DNA of 64,000 bases. It comes from Paenibacillus sp. FSL H3-0469 (GTDB lineage: Bacteria; Bacillota; Bacilli; Paenibacillales; Paenibacillaceae). This document shows, piece after piece, positions 16,572 to 27,503 of the stretch. Location: NCBI RefSeq assembly GCF_038051945.1, contig NZ_CP150302.1:186001-250000 (forward strand). Reading direction: 5' to 3'. The position numbers were made by a program, and so were the translations under genes. The notes below the pieces were generated by a model. It had not been told where the DNA came from, did not search any database, and saw only the letters and a program-made list of their open reading frames with translations. How positions within the stretch are numbered: the first letter of the stretch is position 1; each line of letters opens with the position of its first letter.

Positions 16572-17711
16572 CTACAGCCCGAGCGTATTTCCTTTTTCCA
16601 GCCGCTGAATCTGCTGTTCGCCGTTATCTGCCAGCTCCCGGAACTGGGTAATGGTCTCACGCATCTTGGGGAGCGCCTCCTGCTTGTAGGTGCTGATCGA
16701 ATCCAGGGCGGAGAGGACGTCGGTGAAGGCCTGCTTCAGCGTATCGACCGAAATACTGGTTTCGAGCGATTGCTTGTGAATGGCTGCACCCTGCTCCTTA
16801 AGCATTCTGGAGGTGCCGCTGATCAGATTATCGGTGGTCTGGTTCAGCAACTCGATTTTTTGGAGAACGATCTTCTGGTTGTATAAGGCGCTGGCCACCG
16901 TAACCGAAATTTTAAGCGCAGATACCGTAACATTCCTGGCTCTGTCCACTCCACGGATCAGTTCCTTGTTGTTGCGGATGACAACCTCGATGGCCATAAT
17001 TCCCTGTTGATTGACCACGAGCATCTGCTGCAGATCCATCACCCGCTGGCGCAGCGGGAACAGCACCTCCTCCGTAATGAACCGCACCTTATCCTCATCT
17101 TCACTGCGCTGCTTAGCAGCTTCAATCTGCTTCTCAATCTCCTCGTCCATCAGGATGCCGAGCTGAATCTCCTTCTTAAGGCGCTTGGTCAGCTCCCTCA
17201 GGGTCTGCTGTTCAATCTCCAGTGTCGTGTTGTCATTCTTCAGCACGGCTTTGCCTTTATCCAGGGATAGAATAATATCTGAGATGACAGCGTCGGCCTT
17301 TTGATATTTGGCGAAATAATTACGCAAGGGATGAAAAAACTTGCCGAGAAACCCGCTTTTGGCGAAATCTACCGCGCTGGGGTCCAGATCCTTAAGCTGC
17401 TGATGCAGCTCGGTTAATCCCTTGGCGACCTGGCCGCCTTCATCCCCGGTCTTGGACAGATTGCCCACCGATACCTGAAGCAGGGAGTTCTTCTCCGACG
17501 AGGAACGCATGGTGCCCATCCCGAAGCTGTCAATGGACTGCAGCACGGCCTTGCGTTTCTCCAGAGACTCGAAATCCAGCTCCAAAATACTGGAGACATT
17601 ATTAATCGCCTGCTCCTTAAGCTGGGTGACTTCCTCCGGCTCCGGCTGGACCTGCTCCTCGATGACCGATTTCAGCTTCTCGGGGCTGGGAATTTCCATG
17701 GTGAATGACAT
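16572..17711 (-). CDS. TelA/KlaA-family toxic anion resistance protein
   Basis: The 379-residue, almost entirely alpha-helical protein has the TelA family hallmarks: VDFAKSGFLGKFFHPLRNYFAKYQKADAVISDI in the first half, and LPLRQR-like and NQQGIMAIEVVIRNNKELIRGVDRARNVTVSAL in the second. The family was named for tellurite resistance but usually accompanies envelope-stress genes. GAAGGAGG stands before the ATG. It is the last gene of a three-gene operon with a substrate-binding/VWA protein and an XpaC-like membrane protein, separated by 26 and 18 bases. Confidence 0.9.
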   Translation of the reverse strand: MSFTMEIPSPEKLKSVIEEQVQPEPEEVTQLKEQAINNVSSILELDFESLEKRKAVLQSIDSFGMGTMRSSSEKNSLLQVSVGNLSKTGDEGGQVAKGLTELHQQLKDLDPSAVDFAKSGFLGKFFHPLRNYFAKYQKADAVISDIILSLDKGKAVLKNDNTTLEIEQQTLRELTKRLKKEIQLGILMDEEIEKQIEAAKQRSEDEDKVRFITEEVLFPLRQRVMDLQQMLVVNQQGIMAIEVVIRNNKELIRGVDRARNVTVSALKISVTVASALYNQKIVLQKIELLNQTTDNLISGTSRMLKEQGAAIHKQSLETSISVDTLKQAFTDVLSALDSISTYKQEALPKMRETITQFRELADNGEQQIQRLEKGNTLGL

Positions 17712-17737
17712 ATGAACCCTCCTTCAGAATATAAAGT

Positions 17738-19423
17738 CTACATTTGCACGTTGAGCAGATTACCGATTTTGTATACTACATCCTCTGTGTCGGCGTTGAT
17801 ATTGGCCGCCTCGTTGATGCTGGAAATGCTCTCCAGAGCCTTGATATTGGCGTTATATCCAATGGTGTATACCGGAATCTTGTACGTCTCGATCAAGCCC
17901 CGGATATCATCCAGGGAATGGCCTTCGTTCGTCTCCCCGTCGCTAAGCACGAAGATCAGGGGCTTCATATCCGGGTTCACCGCCAGCTCATCCTTCAGCA
18001 TCTTCATCGCAACCACCAACCCGTCGAAGGTAGCCGTTCCGCCCACAGGCTGAAGGCTGTTAATCGCTCCTACGAACATGGATTGCTGATTGGTGTCATA
18101 TTTGCCGATGGGCAGATTGATGGTCACATCGCTGGAATAAGAGACGAAGCCGATGCTGTTGTCCTTGCCGAGGAATTTCTGGCCCTTCAGCAGGGACTCC
18201 TTGAGCCGGTTCAGCGGCTCGCCGGCCATGCTGCCTGAGACATCGGCAACGAACACTGCCGCAATCGGTTTGCTGCCGTTCTTTTTCTCCTTCCAGAGCT
18301 TCTGGGCTGAGGAGAGAATGGAGCCGTCAACCGGTGCCAGTTCGGAGACATAGTCTGTCAGGCCGTTGAAGCCCTTGTCGGCAGCTGTCTTCTGATACTT
18401 CTCCTGCTGGACGAATTCGCCGAACTTCTTGATGATCGCCAGCTTCTCCGGCGGCAGTTGCCCGAGTGCATAGAGCGGGCTGTCATGTCTTACCCCGAAC
18501 GGGGTGAATACATAGCCGCTGGTCAGGTCCTTCGCATTGACAAAGGTCTGATACTCAAGCACGAAGGCATCCAGCATGCCGGATTTGGCCGCTTCCCGCA
18601 TTTGCAGGGTGGTGGAGGCGATGAAGGGCACGTTGGCCTGGAACTTCTCGAAGCCTTGAACCGCCTTGTCTCCCAGCAGATCCGTACTGTCGAAGGTGCT
18701 CAGAGCGGTGACCAGGAAATTCAGCCCCGTTGAGCTGGCAAAAGGATCGGTGTACCCCATCGCCAGCTCATTAGCCGCAATGGCATCGGTAATGGTCTTC
18801 ACGTTGATCGAACCGTATTTGTCGACCAGCTGATCGTATTTCTGCTTGCTCATTACTACTCCGGCTACGTTGCCGGTCAGACGCTTCGTAACCAGCTCGG
18901 CCTGCACTCCGCCGGCCTTAACCATCTCGCCCCATAGCTCATTAGAGGGAGTGAAGGCATCAGGCACATATTTGCCGGACCGGATATAATCAGCGGCTGT
19001 GCCGGAAGCGATGTTGCGGATTTTGACGGAGGCCGGTTTGCCGTCTATTGTAATACCGGCAGCGTTGAAGTCTGTTGCGACTTCATTCAGCCAGCCGTCA
19101 TTGCCTGTTCCGGACTTCTCCGTGGAGGAGAAAATCTCGACGTAGCTATCGGTTGTGCTCTCTACGGAGATGGGGAACTTGGAGATATCGGGCAACGAAT
19201 CGCCGATGGACGCCGGATCAAGATCAATCTGCCCTTTTACAGGCTCAGCACTGGTCACGTTGATATCCTTATAGATGCGGTTCAGTCTTTTGTCGGCGTC
19301 TTCGGCAGAGATTTCTGTCTTGGATTTGCCCAGATTGGACGTTAAGGTAATTCCGAAATAGACAAGTGCGAAGACGGATGCGGCGATAATGCCGAGTATG
19401 AACAGTGTTTTGCCTTTCCTCAT
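17738..19423 (-). CDS. Substrate-binding and VWA domain protein
   Basis: An N-terminal membrane anchor (TLFILGIIAASVFALVYFGITL) is followed by a periplasmic-binding-like domain (VEIFSSTEKSGTGND.. DAFTPSNELW.. NELAMGYTDPF, about residues 95-365) and a von Willebrand A domain (about 385-561). The MIDAS metal site is complete: D394-x-S396-x-S398, the Thr in GGTATFDG and Asp495 in LSDGETN. The protein would sit outside the membrane and bind a ligand through the VWA metal ion. Its fixed association with XpaC-like and TelA proteins suggests one envelope-stress module. Confidence 0.88.
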   Translation of the reverse strand: MRKGKTLFILGIIAASVFALVYFGITLTSNLGKSKTEISAEDADKRLNRIYKDINVTSAEPVKGQIDLDPASIGDSLPDISKFPISVESTTDSYVEIFSSTEKSGTGNDGWLNEVATDFNAAGITIDGKPASVKIRNIASGTAADYIRSGKYVPDAFTPSNELWGEMVKAGGVQAELVTKRLTGNVAGVVMSKQKYDQLVDKYGSINVKTITDAIAANELAMGYTDPFASSTGLNFLVTALSTFDSTDLLGDKAVQGFEKFQANVPFIASTTLQMREAAKSGMLDAFVLEYQTFVNAKDLTSGYVFTPFGVRHDSPLYALGQLPPEKLAIIKKFGEFVQQEKYQKTAADKGFNGLTDYVSELAPVDGSILSSAQKLWKEKKNGSKPIAAVFVADVSGSMAGEPLNRLKESLLKGQKFLGKDNSIGFVSYSSDVTINLPIGKYDTNQQSMFVGAINSLQPVGGTATFDGLVVAMKMLKDELAVNPDMKPLIFVLSDGETNEGHSLDDIRGLIETYKIPVYTIGYNANIKALESISSINEAANINADTEDVVYKIGNLLNVQM

Positions 19424-19441
19424 AGGTTCATCTCCCTTTCC

Positions 19442-20182
19442 TTACTGATAGAGTTTCGTCTGCCCGATCAAGGCGGTTAATTCCTGCATACATGGCATGT
19501 CTTCCACATTGGTATAATCTGTGCTGCCCAGCTCGGTGATCTCCAGCAGCAGCTGATCCAGCTTCAGCAGAATTTCCTCGTTGGCCCCGAGGCAGCCTTT
19601 GACATAGGAGAGATATTCGTTGTATAACGCGGTTTTCTTCTGAATCAGGGAGCTGGAAAACCGGGTAGACGCGTTATCTGCACTAAATCTGGCGAACTCT
19701 GAGGCATCGAATACGCTGAGCTTGCCCAGCAGCCCCCGGATATTCAGATAAAAGAGCTTCTCGACCTCCATAATGACGGAATGAAACTTGCGGAAGCTGA
19801 GCTCAGCCGGATCGAACCTGCGGCCCAGCACCTGGAGCAGTGCGGTCTTCTTCTTCTCAATCCGCTCCATCTGGTCCAGGGCGAGGGCGATATCATCCTT
19901 CAGCACCTTCACATTCCGGTGACGGCCGAGGCCGGCAATGTAATCCTCCCGCGTCTCTAATTGCACGCTAACGGGCTTGGCAGCCGGGGGGTTGAAGAGC
20001 AAGGTGTAACTGCCATATAGGACGACCAGCAGACTGATGATTAACAGGGTTACTGCCGATGCCGTTTCCAGCGGACTTCCGCCGATCTCGACACCGAGCA
20101 GGCCGGGAGAGAGAACGATGACATTTAAGATTACAACTCCGGCAATCATGCCGAGGAGCTTAACGGGCCCGGATCTGTTCAG
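19442..20182 (-). CDS. XpaC-like membrane protein (5-bromo-4-chloroindolyl phosphate hydrolysis family), CTG start
   Basis: Two membrane helices near the N-terminus (MIAGVVILNVIVLSPGLLGV and TLLIISLLVVLYGSYTLLF) precede a helical cytoplasmic domain with VLKDDIALALDQMERIEKKKTALL and FHSVIMEVEKLFYLNIRGLL. XpaC neighbours a TelA homologue in B. subtilis, which supports the name, although the match was judged by eye. The first ATG (20149) has no ribosome binding site. AGGAGGTG at 20189-20196 points, with 6 bases spacing, to CTG 20182, which adds LNRSGPVKLLG and a positive cytoplasmic end. First gene of the telA operon. Confidence 0.7.
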   Translation of the reverse strand: MNRSGPVKLLGMIAGVVILNVIVLSPGLLGVEIGGSPLETASAVTLLIISLLVVLYGSYTLLFNPPAAKPVSVQLETREDYIAGLGRHRNVKVLKDDIALALDQMERIEKKKTALLQVLGRRFDPAELSFRKFHSVIMEVEKLFYLNIRGLLGKLSVFDASEFARFSADNASTRFSSSLIQKKTALYNEYLSYVKGCLGANEEILLKLDQLLLEITELGSTDYTNVEDMPCMQELTALIGQTKLYQ

Positions 20183-20269
20183 GATCTACACCTCCTCCAT
20201 AGTAGTATATTTGGGGATAGCAGCTTGAATCACATGAAAAGAGTTAGAATGAAGGCTATTACAGACTGC

Positions 20270-20296
20270 TACGTATCGAAACTTGTCAATGTTTCA
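20270..20296 (-). promoter_or_regulatory. ECF-type promoter of the XpaC-VWA-TelA operon
   Basis: On the minus strand TGAAAC, then 17 bases, then CGTA closely match the sigma-W/M/X promoter pattern. It predicts a leader of about 80 bases before CTG 20182. ECF control of TelA-type operons is known in Bacillus, which supports it. Between this site and the riboswitch promoter at 20490 I see nothing else. Confidence 0.65.
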
Positions 20297-20489
20297 AATT
20301 TTTACGATTGCGCCGGATTGAGGACGGGGCTTGACCATATGTAGGCTCCTTTCAAATGATCTGCTGAATTGAGTTATATTTTATCATAATTTGGGAGAGT
20401 AGGGTCTGTGTTTGTTATGTTCATTGGCTGGAGAATTAATTGAAAAGAGGTCTATGTACCCTGAATTTCAAATTTAAAAGAATTAAGGC

Positions 20490-20518
20490 TTGACGTCAGC
20501 TCACTTGGCGTGTAACAT
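20490..20518 (+). promoter_or_regulatory. Sigma-A promoter of the riboswitch/EamA transcript
   Basis: TTGACG and TAACAT are separated by 17 bases. Transcription would begin near 20525, about 45 bases before the aptamer. Confidence 0.6.
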
Positions 20519-20570
20519 ATGAACAGTCGTCATTCAGGTGTAACCAGGCAATAATTTCATAACTCTATAT

Positions 20571-20699
20571 TGTTCTCGTATAACCTCGCAGCCATTCCGA
20601 TGTCACAGGGCGAGGGTTTCTACAGGAAGCCTATTCTTCCTAACTACGATGATAAGGACCGTGAACCAAGCGGTCCCTGTCCCGGAGTTAGGATTTTTT
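20571..20699 (+). promoter_or_regulatory. Purine-class riboswitch variant with overlapping terminator (ON switch)
   Basis: The three-way junction core of purine aptamers is present: P1 TCGTA (20576-20580) with TACGA (20645-20649), J1/2 TAA, P2 CCTCGC/GCGAGG, J2/3 GTTTCTA (20616-20622), P3 AGGAAG/CTTCCT and J3/1 ending in C just before P1. In xpt numbering U22, U47, U51 and C74 are kept, as in guanine-type sensors. The loops are not canonical: L2 is about 20 bases and L3 only 6. TCCTAACT (20638-20645), shared with P3 and P1, also pairs with AGTTAGGA (20686-20693) before TTTTTT. Ligand binding should therefore prevent termination and turn on the transporter gene. Confidence 0.75.
20638..20699 (+). 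terminator. Riboswitch-controlled intrinsic terminator
   Basis: The outer stem TCCTAACT/AGTTAGGA encloses an inner hairpin GGACCG..CGGTCC and is followed by six T. Its 5' arm is the 3' side of aptamer P3 and J3/1, so aptamer and terminator exclude each other. Confidence 0.75.
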
Positions 20700-20766
20700 G
20701 CGTCTGGCGGTCCTTGACCTTGACGCAACATGATTCAGATTAGAAGATTCAGGAGGCATAACCGAC

Positions 20767-21738
20767 ATGAAGGATATGAAATATTTAATCTCCGTACTTG
20801 TAGGCGCTATGAGCTACGGCATTTTATCAACGATTGTTGTATTGGCCTACGGGCAGGGTTATAAACTGGGAGAGGTGGTCGGCACTCAGCTCTTAACCGG
20901 CTGTATTCTTGCCTGGCTGCTGGCGTTATATACCAAGCTTAGAGCGAACCGCAAACAGCGCAGCACAGTTAACGTTGCGGTGTCCGCTAAGGCGGCCCCC
21001 GCCCGGCTGACCTGGAAGCATAGAGTGCTCTTGATGATGGCCGGTGCGCCAACCGTGGTTACGGGGCTGCTGTATTACCAGTCCCTCCGGTACATTCCCG
21101 CTTCGCTGGCGATTATCCTGCTGTTCCAGTTCACCTGGATCAGTGTGCTGATTCAGGCGGTAAGCAAACGTCAACGCCCTGACAAAATCACGGTGCTGAC
21201 GCTGATCCTGCTGTTCGGCGGAACCCTGCTTGCCGCAGGTATTCTGAATCAGGGAGCTGCCGAGTTTAACCTGCTGGGGCTGATGCTCGGTTTGTTATCT
21301 GCAGTAAGCTATTCGATGTTCATTATCTTCAGCGGCAAAGCCGTTCCATCGGCTCATCCGGCCTACCGGAGTGCCTGGATGGTAACAGGCGGCCTGGTGC
21401 TGTTGTGTATCCTGTTCCCGCCGACCTTCCTGTTTAACGGTATGTTATGGGGACCGCTGCTGCTGTTCGGCTTCCTGCTCGGCTTGTTCGGCGCCTTTAT
21501 CCCGCCGCTGCTGTTCGCCATCGGGGTTCCGCATATCGGCGGCGGTATGGCCGGTATTCTGGGTGCCGTCGAGCTGCCCGTTGCGGTCTTAATGTCCTCG
21601 TTCGTATTGCAGGAGCATGTAAGTCTTCTGCAATGGGCCGGAGTGGTGCTGGTGCTGCTGGGTGTGGTATTGCCGGAGCTGTATAAGCTGCGGTGGGGAA
21701 ATGGAAATGCCCAGGCCGTGAGTTCGTCATCGGTCTGA
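20767..21738 (+). CDS. EamA/DMT-family transporter, ten membrane helices
   Basis: This 323-residue integral membrane protein has the paired five-helix EamA arrangement with LLYYQSLRYIPASLAIILLFQFTWISVLI at the end of the first half and FAIGVPHIGGGMAGILGAVELPVAVLMS at the end of the second. Proteins of this superfamily export metabolites or amino acids. AGGAGG lies 10 bases before the ATG. Its transcript begins with a purine-class riboswitch of ON type, the same logic as the purine exporter gene pbuE of B. subtilis, so the substrate may be a purine or related compound. This is inferred from regulation; transport itself is not shown. Confidence 0.85.
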   Translation: MKDMKYLISVLVGAMSYGILSTIVVLAYGQGYKLGEVVGTQLLTGCILAWLLALYTKLRANRKQRSTVNVAVSAKAAPARLTWKHRVLLMMAGAPTVVTGLLYYQSLRYIPASLAIILLFQFTWISVLIQAVSKRQRPDKITVLTLILLFGGTLLAAGILNQGAAEFNLLGLMLGLLSAVSYSMFIIFSGKAVPSAHPAYRSAWMVTGGLVLLCILFPPTFLFNGMLWGPLLLFGFLLGLFGAFIPPLLFAIGVPHIGGGMAGILGAVELPVAVLMSSFVLQEHVSLLQWAGVVLVLLGVVLPELYKLRWGNGNAQAVSSSSV

Positions 21739-21756
21739 GTTCAGGCGGATAGAAGA

Positions 21757-21793
21757 GGAGTGTTCCCTTTGAATAGGGGGCACTCTTTTATTT
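21757..21793 (+). terminator. Terminator of the EamA gene
   Basis: GAGTG..CCCTTT..AGGGG..CACTC forms a stem followed by TTTTATTT, 20 bases after the stop. Confidence 0.75.
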
Positions 21794-21806
21794 GCAGATT
21801 CAGATA

Positions 21807-21824
21807 ATTGTAAGCGCAAACATT
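21807..21824. promoter_or_regulatory. cre box (CcpA site) of the beta-glucoside operon
   Basis: The sequence matches the consensus WWTGNAARCGNWWWCAWW at every position (core TGTAAGCGCAAACA at 21809-21822). It lies just upstream of the -35 box of the licT promoter and indicates carbon catabolite repression. Confidence 0.75.
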
Positions 21825-21828
21825 TTTG

Positions 21829-21857
21829 TTGCCAAAAGTGAAATTCAATGCTATTCT
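21829..21857 (+). promoter_or_regulatory. Sigma-A promoter of licT-bglP-bglA
   Basis: TTGCCA and TATTCT are 17 bases apart. The predicted start near 21864 coincides with the beginning of the first RAT sequence. Confidence 0.65.
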
Positions 21858-21863
21858 GAATTT

Positions 21864-21927
21864 GGGATTGTTACTGCAAAGGCAAAACCCAAAACATGGT
21901 CACGTGTTTTGGGTTTTGCCTTTCTTT
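21864..21927 (+). promoter_or_regulatory. RAT antiterminator site 1 and overlapping terminator
   Basis: GGGATTGTTACTGCAAAGG followed by CAAAACCC is a BglG/LicT-type ribonucleic antiterminator. It overlaps the 5' arm of a long terminator (21878-21895 with 21906-21923, then TTTCTTT). Binding of LicT dimers would stabilise the RAT hairpin and let transcription pass. Because it precedes licT itself, expression should be autocatalytic when the inducer is present. Confidence 0.88.
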
Positions 21928-22025
21928 ATGTTAAGGGCTCTGCGGGACGCCGCAAGGAATCCTTAACCCGTCTAACATCCTGTAAGCAGTGCCAAATGAA
22001 ATTCGGGGTAAAGGAGGGCAGCGGG

Positions 22026-22862
22026 TTGATTATCGAGAAGATTTTCAATAACAATGCCATTATTGCCAAGGATTCAGGTAAGGATGAATTGGTTGTTATG
22101 GGACGCGGCATCGGCTTCAAGAAGGGCCCCGGTGATCCGGTGGATGTCTCACTGATCGAGAAGACATTTGTACTGAAGCGAAATGACGCGTCCGAGAAAT
22201 TCAAGGCCTTAATGGCGGATGCCCCCGCCGAATATGTGGCCTTAAGCTATGACATTATCGAGTATGCCAAGCAGACGCTGAAGGCCCGGCTGAGCGATTA
22301 TATCTATGTGACCTTGACGGATCATTTGACTCATGCACTAAGGCTTCATGAGCAGGGCATCCGCAATGACAATCCGCTGCTCTGGGAGATTCAGCGCTGT
22401 TATCCGAGGGAGTATGCGATCGGACATCATGCTATGGGGATGATTGAGCAGTATACCCGTATCCGCTTGCCGGAGGATGAGGCCGGGAACATCGCACTCC
22501 ACCTGATTAATGCGCAAATGAACAGCTCGGGCAACAAGATTGCGGATCTTACCAGGCAGACCCAGCAGATTGATGACATCCTCAATATTGTTAAGTATTC
22601 CTATAACAACGAAATTGATGAGCACACTGTCAGCTACGAACGGTTCATCACCCATCTGCGGTATTTTTTCCAGCGTTCGCGCAAGCAGGAGTCTGAGGAG
22701 TCTGTGGACGATTTTCTGCTCAAGCAGGTGAAGATGAAATACAGGAAAGCCCATCACTGTGTGCTCAAAATTGAGAAGTATCTGGACCTGAAGCTCCTGG
22801 ATGAAGAAATCCTGTATCTAACGATTCACATTCAGCGGGTAACGCAAAGACAAACTGAATAA
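22026..22862 (+). CDS. licT: BglG/LicT-family transcription antiterminator, TTG start
   Basis: The open frame extends upstream to 21792 through the RAT and terminator, which cannot be coding. AAGGAGGG (22011-22018) lies 7 bases before TTG 22026, giving 278 residues, the usual family length. An N-terminal RNA-binding CAT domain (IIEKIFNNNAIIAKD.. ELVVMGRGIGFKK) is followed by two PRD domains with phosphorylatable histidines in DHLTHALRLHEQG, EYAIGHHAMGMIE, ITHLRYFFQR and EEILYLTIHIQRV. It binds RAT RNA when the PTS leaves it dephosphorylated on PRD1 and phosphorylated on PRD2. It controls bglP and bglA directly downstream. Confidence 0.92.
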   Translation: MIIEKIFNNNAIIAKDSGKDELVVMGRGIGFKKGPGDPVDVSLIEKTFVLKRNDASEKFKALMADAPAEYVALSYDIIEYAKQTLKARLSDYIYVTLTDHLTHALRLHEQGIRNDNPLLWEIQRCYPREYAIGHHAMGMIEQYTRIRLPEDEAGNIALHLINAQMNSSGNKIADLTRQTQQIDDILNIVKYSYNNEIDEHTVSYERFITHLRYFFQRSRKQESEESVDDFLLKQVKMKYRKAHHCVLKIEKYLDLKLLDEEILYLTIHIQRVTQRQTE

Positions 22863-24878
<2,016 letters not shown>

Positions 24879-24900
24879 CTGATATTCTAATCTAATCTGA

Positions 24901-26388
<1,488 letters not shown>

Positions 26389-26491
26389 TACGCGTTTGCC
26401 GGAAGCTCACTTTTTACAAATATCCGTTTGCTGTTTCAGTCCGCCATCCCTACGGTATATGATAATAAAAAACCGTTAAAGGGGATTTCCG

Positions 26492-26815
26492 ATGATCATA
26501 AAAGGGATCGAGAACATGGACGGCGGCAACATTATGAGCCAGATTCAGCAAGGCGGCAAATTTGTGATCTACACGTATTGCTTCTCTGTTGTCCTGATGA
26601 CGTTCAGACGCAGCTCGGGTATCTATTTCATCAAGGCGGGCGAGGGCTCCGTCAAAAAAGGCTTGAAGTACACCCTGCTGACCTTCTTTGTAGGCTGGTG
26701 GGGGATTCCCTGGGGGCCGATCTATTCCATCGGGGCGTTCATTACTAACTTCAAGGGTGGCAAGGACGTCACTAATGAAGTGTTAGCCGCTCTGTCGAAT
26801 CAGAACGCTTCATAA
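26492..26815 (+). CDS. Small conserved membrane protein
   Basis: This 107-residue protein has two hydrophobic segments (FVIYTYCFSVVLMTF and YTLLTFFVGWWGIPWGPIYS) and a conserved-looking GAFITNFKGGKDVTNEVL end. I recognise the pattern as a conserved Firmicutes hypothetical, but no function is known to me. AAAGGGG lies 9 bases before the ATG. It follows bglA by 103 bases without a clear terminator between, so some read-through from the operon is possible; it has its own terminator downstream. Confidence 0.7.
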   Translation: MIIKGIENMDGGNIMSQIQQGGKFVIYTYCFSVVLMTFRRSSGIYFIKAGEGSVKKGLKYTLLTFFVGWWGIPWGPIYSIGAFITNFKGGKDVTNEVLAALSNQNAS

Positions 26816-26832
26816 TAGTAGTACAAATACGA

Positions 26833-26880
26833 GAAGCTATCCCGCCTGCCGTGAAATATGGCTGGTTGGGGCAGCTTTTT
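26833..26880 (+). terminator. Terminator after the small membrane protein gene
   Basis: AAGCTATCCC..GCC pairs with GGC..GGGGCAGCTT, followed by TTTT. The core resembles the terminator at 37343-37388. Confidence 0.75.
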
Positions 26881-26998
26881 GTGATGTGGTGATCTACTGT
26901 ATCCTAAACGGAATAACCACTTAATTATCTATAGCACCTTATAATATGTTATAATGAATTTCTGATTTCATACTAAGCAGAATAGAGGTCGCCAGAGG

Positions 26999-27298
26999 AT
27001 GAAAGTAAAAATTAACCGCAATGCAGCTAAAGTTCTAAAAGATATGCTGAACAGCCCGGAAGCGGAAGGCAAGAAAATCCGCGTGGTCATCACCCAGAAT
27101 CATGGAGATCACGGACACTATGATGTAGCGCTTGATACACCTACTGAGCACGATGAAGTAGTTGCTACAGACAAGGATATCGAGATTCTGCTGGATACAC
27201 GCGAACCGCTGCTCGACGGCGTTTGGATTCAGTATTTCTATGTGCCGCAGGAAGGCTTCTTCATTACCAATCCGTCTACCGGATTCCTGGAGAAATAA
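26999..27298 (+). CDS. HesB/IscA-like fold protein lacking cysteines
   Basis: The 99-residue protein follows the IscA-type pattern: VKINRNAAKVLKDML, a central KIRVVITQNHG strand, then DKDIEILLDTREPLLDGVWIQYF and a terminal EGFFITNPSTGF for the usual G-F-x-x-x-N-P. The three cysteines that bind iron or clusters in IscA are all missing, and there is no cysteine at all, so it is unlikely to be a cluster carrier. An HGDHGHYD segment supplies several histidines in place of the first cysteine loop. Function unknown. It is monocistronic with a terminator after it. Confidence 0.72.
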   Translation: MKVKINRNAAKVLKDMLNSPEAEGKKIRVVITQNHGDHGHYDVALDTPTEHDEVVATDKDIEILLDTREPLLDGVWIQYFYVPQEGFFITNPSTGFLEK

Positions 27299-27331
27299 AC
27301 AGCAGATCACTATCCTATTGTGTTGCCTTAG

Positions 27332-27388
27332 GGGCGGCATGTTCTGAATCAGCCTTACCCGGCTGGTCAGACCGTGCCGTCTTTTTTT
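27332..27388 (+). terminator. Terminator of the HesB-like gene
   Basis: GGCGGCATG..CTGA..CAGCC pairs with GGCTG..TCAG..CGTGCCGTC, followed by seven T. Confidence 0.78.
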
Positions 27389-27503
27389 CAGGGTTAGCAC
27401 ATTTTAATGCGAATGTATGTTCCTTTTATTATATACAATCCTTGGATGATGGAATATAATTACATACGCGTAGTCCGATACTTGAACCCAGGAGGCGATA
27501 GAG

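Noticed and set aside
20571..20699. Guanidine (ykkC), preQ1 or SAM riboswitch in front of the EamA gene
   Set aside because: None of their conserved cores were found, whereas the purine junction strands match in order and sequence.
21792..22025. N-terminal extension of LicT
   Set aside because: The segment contains the promoter -10 region, RAT1 and the terminator; the ribosome binding site before TTG 22026 fixes the start.
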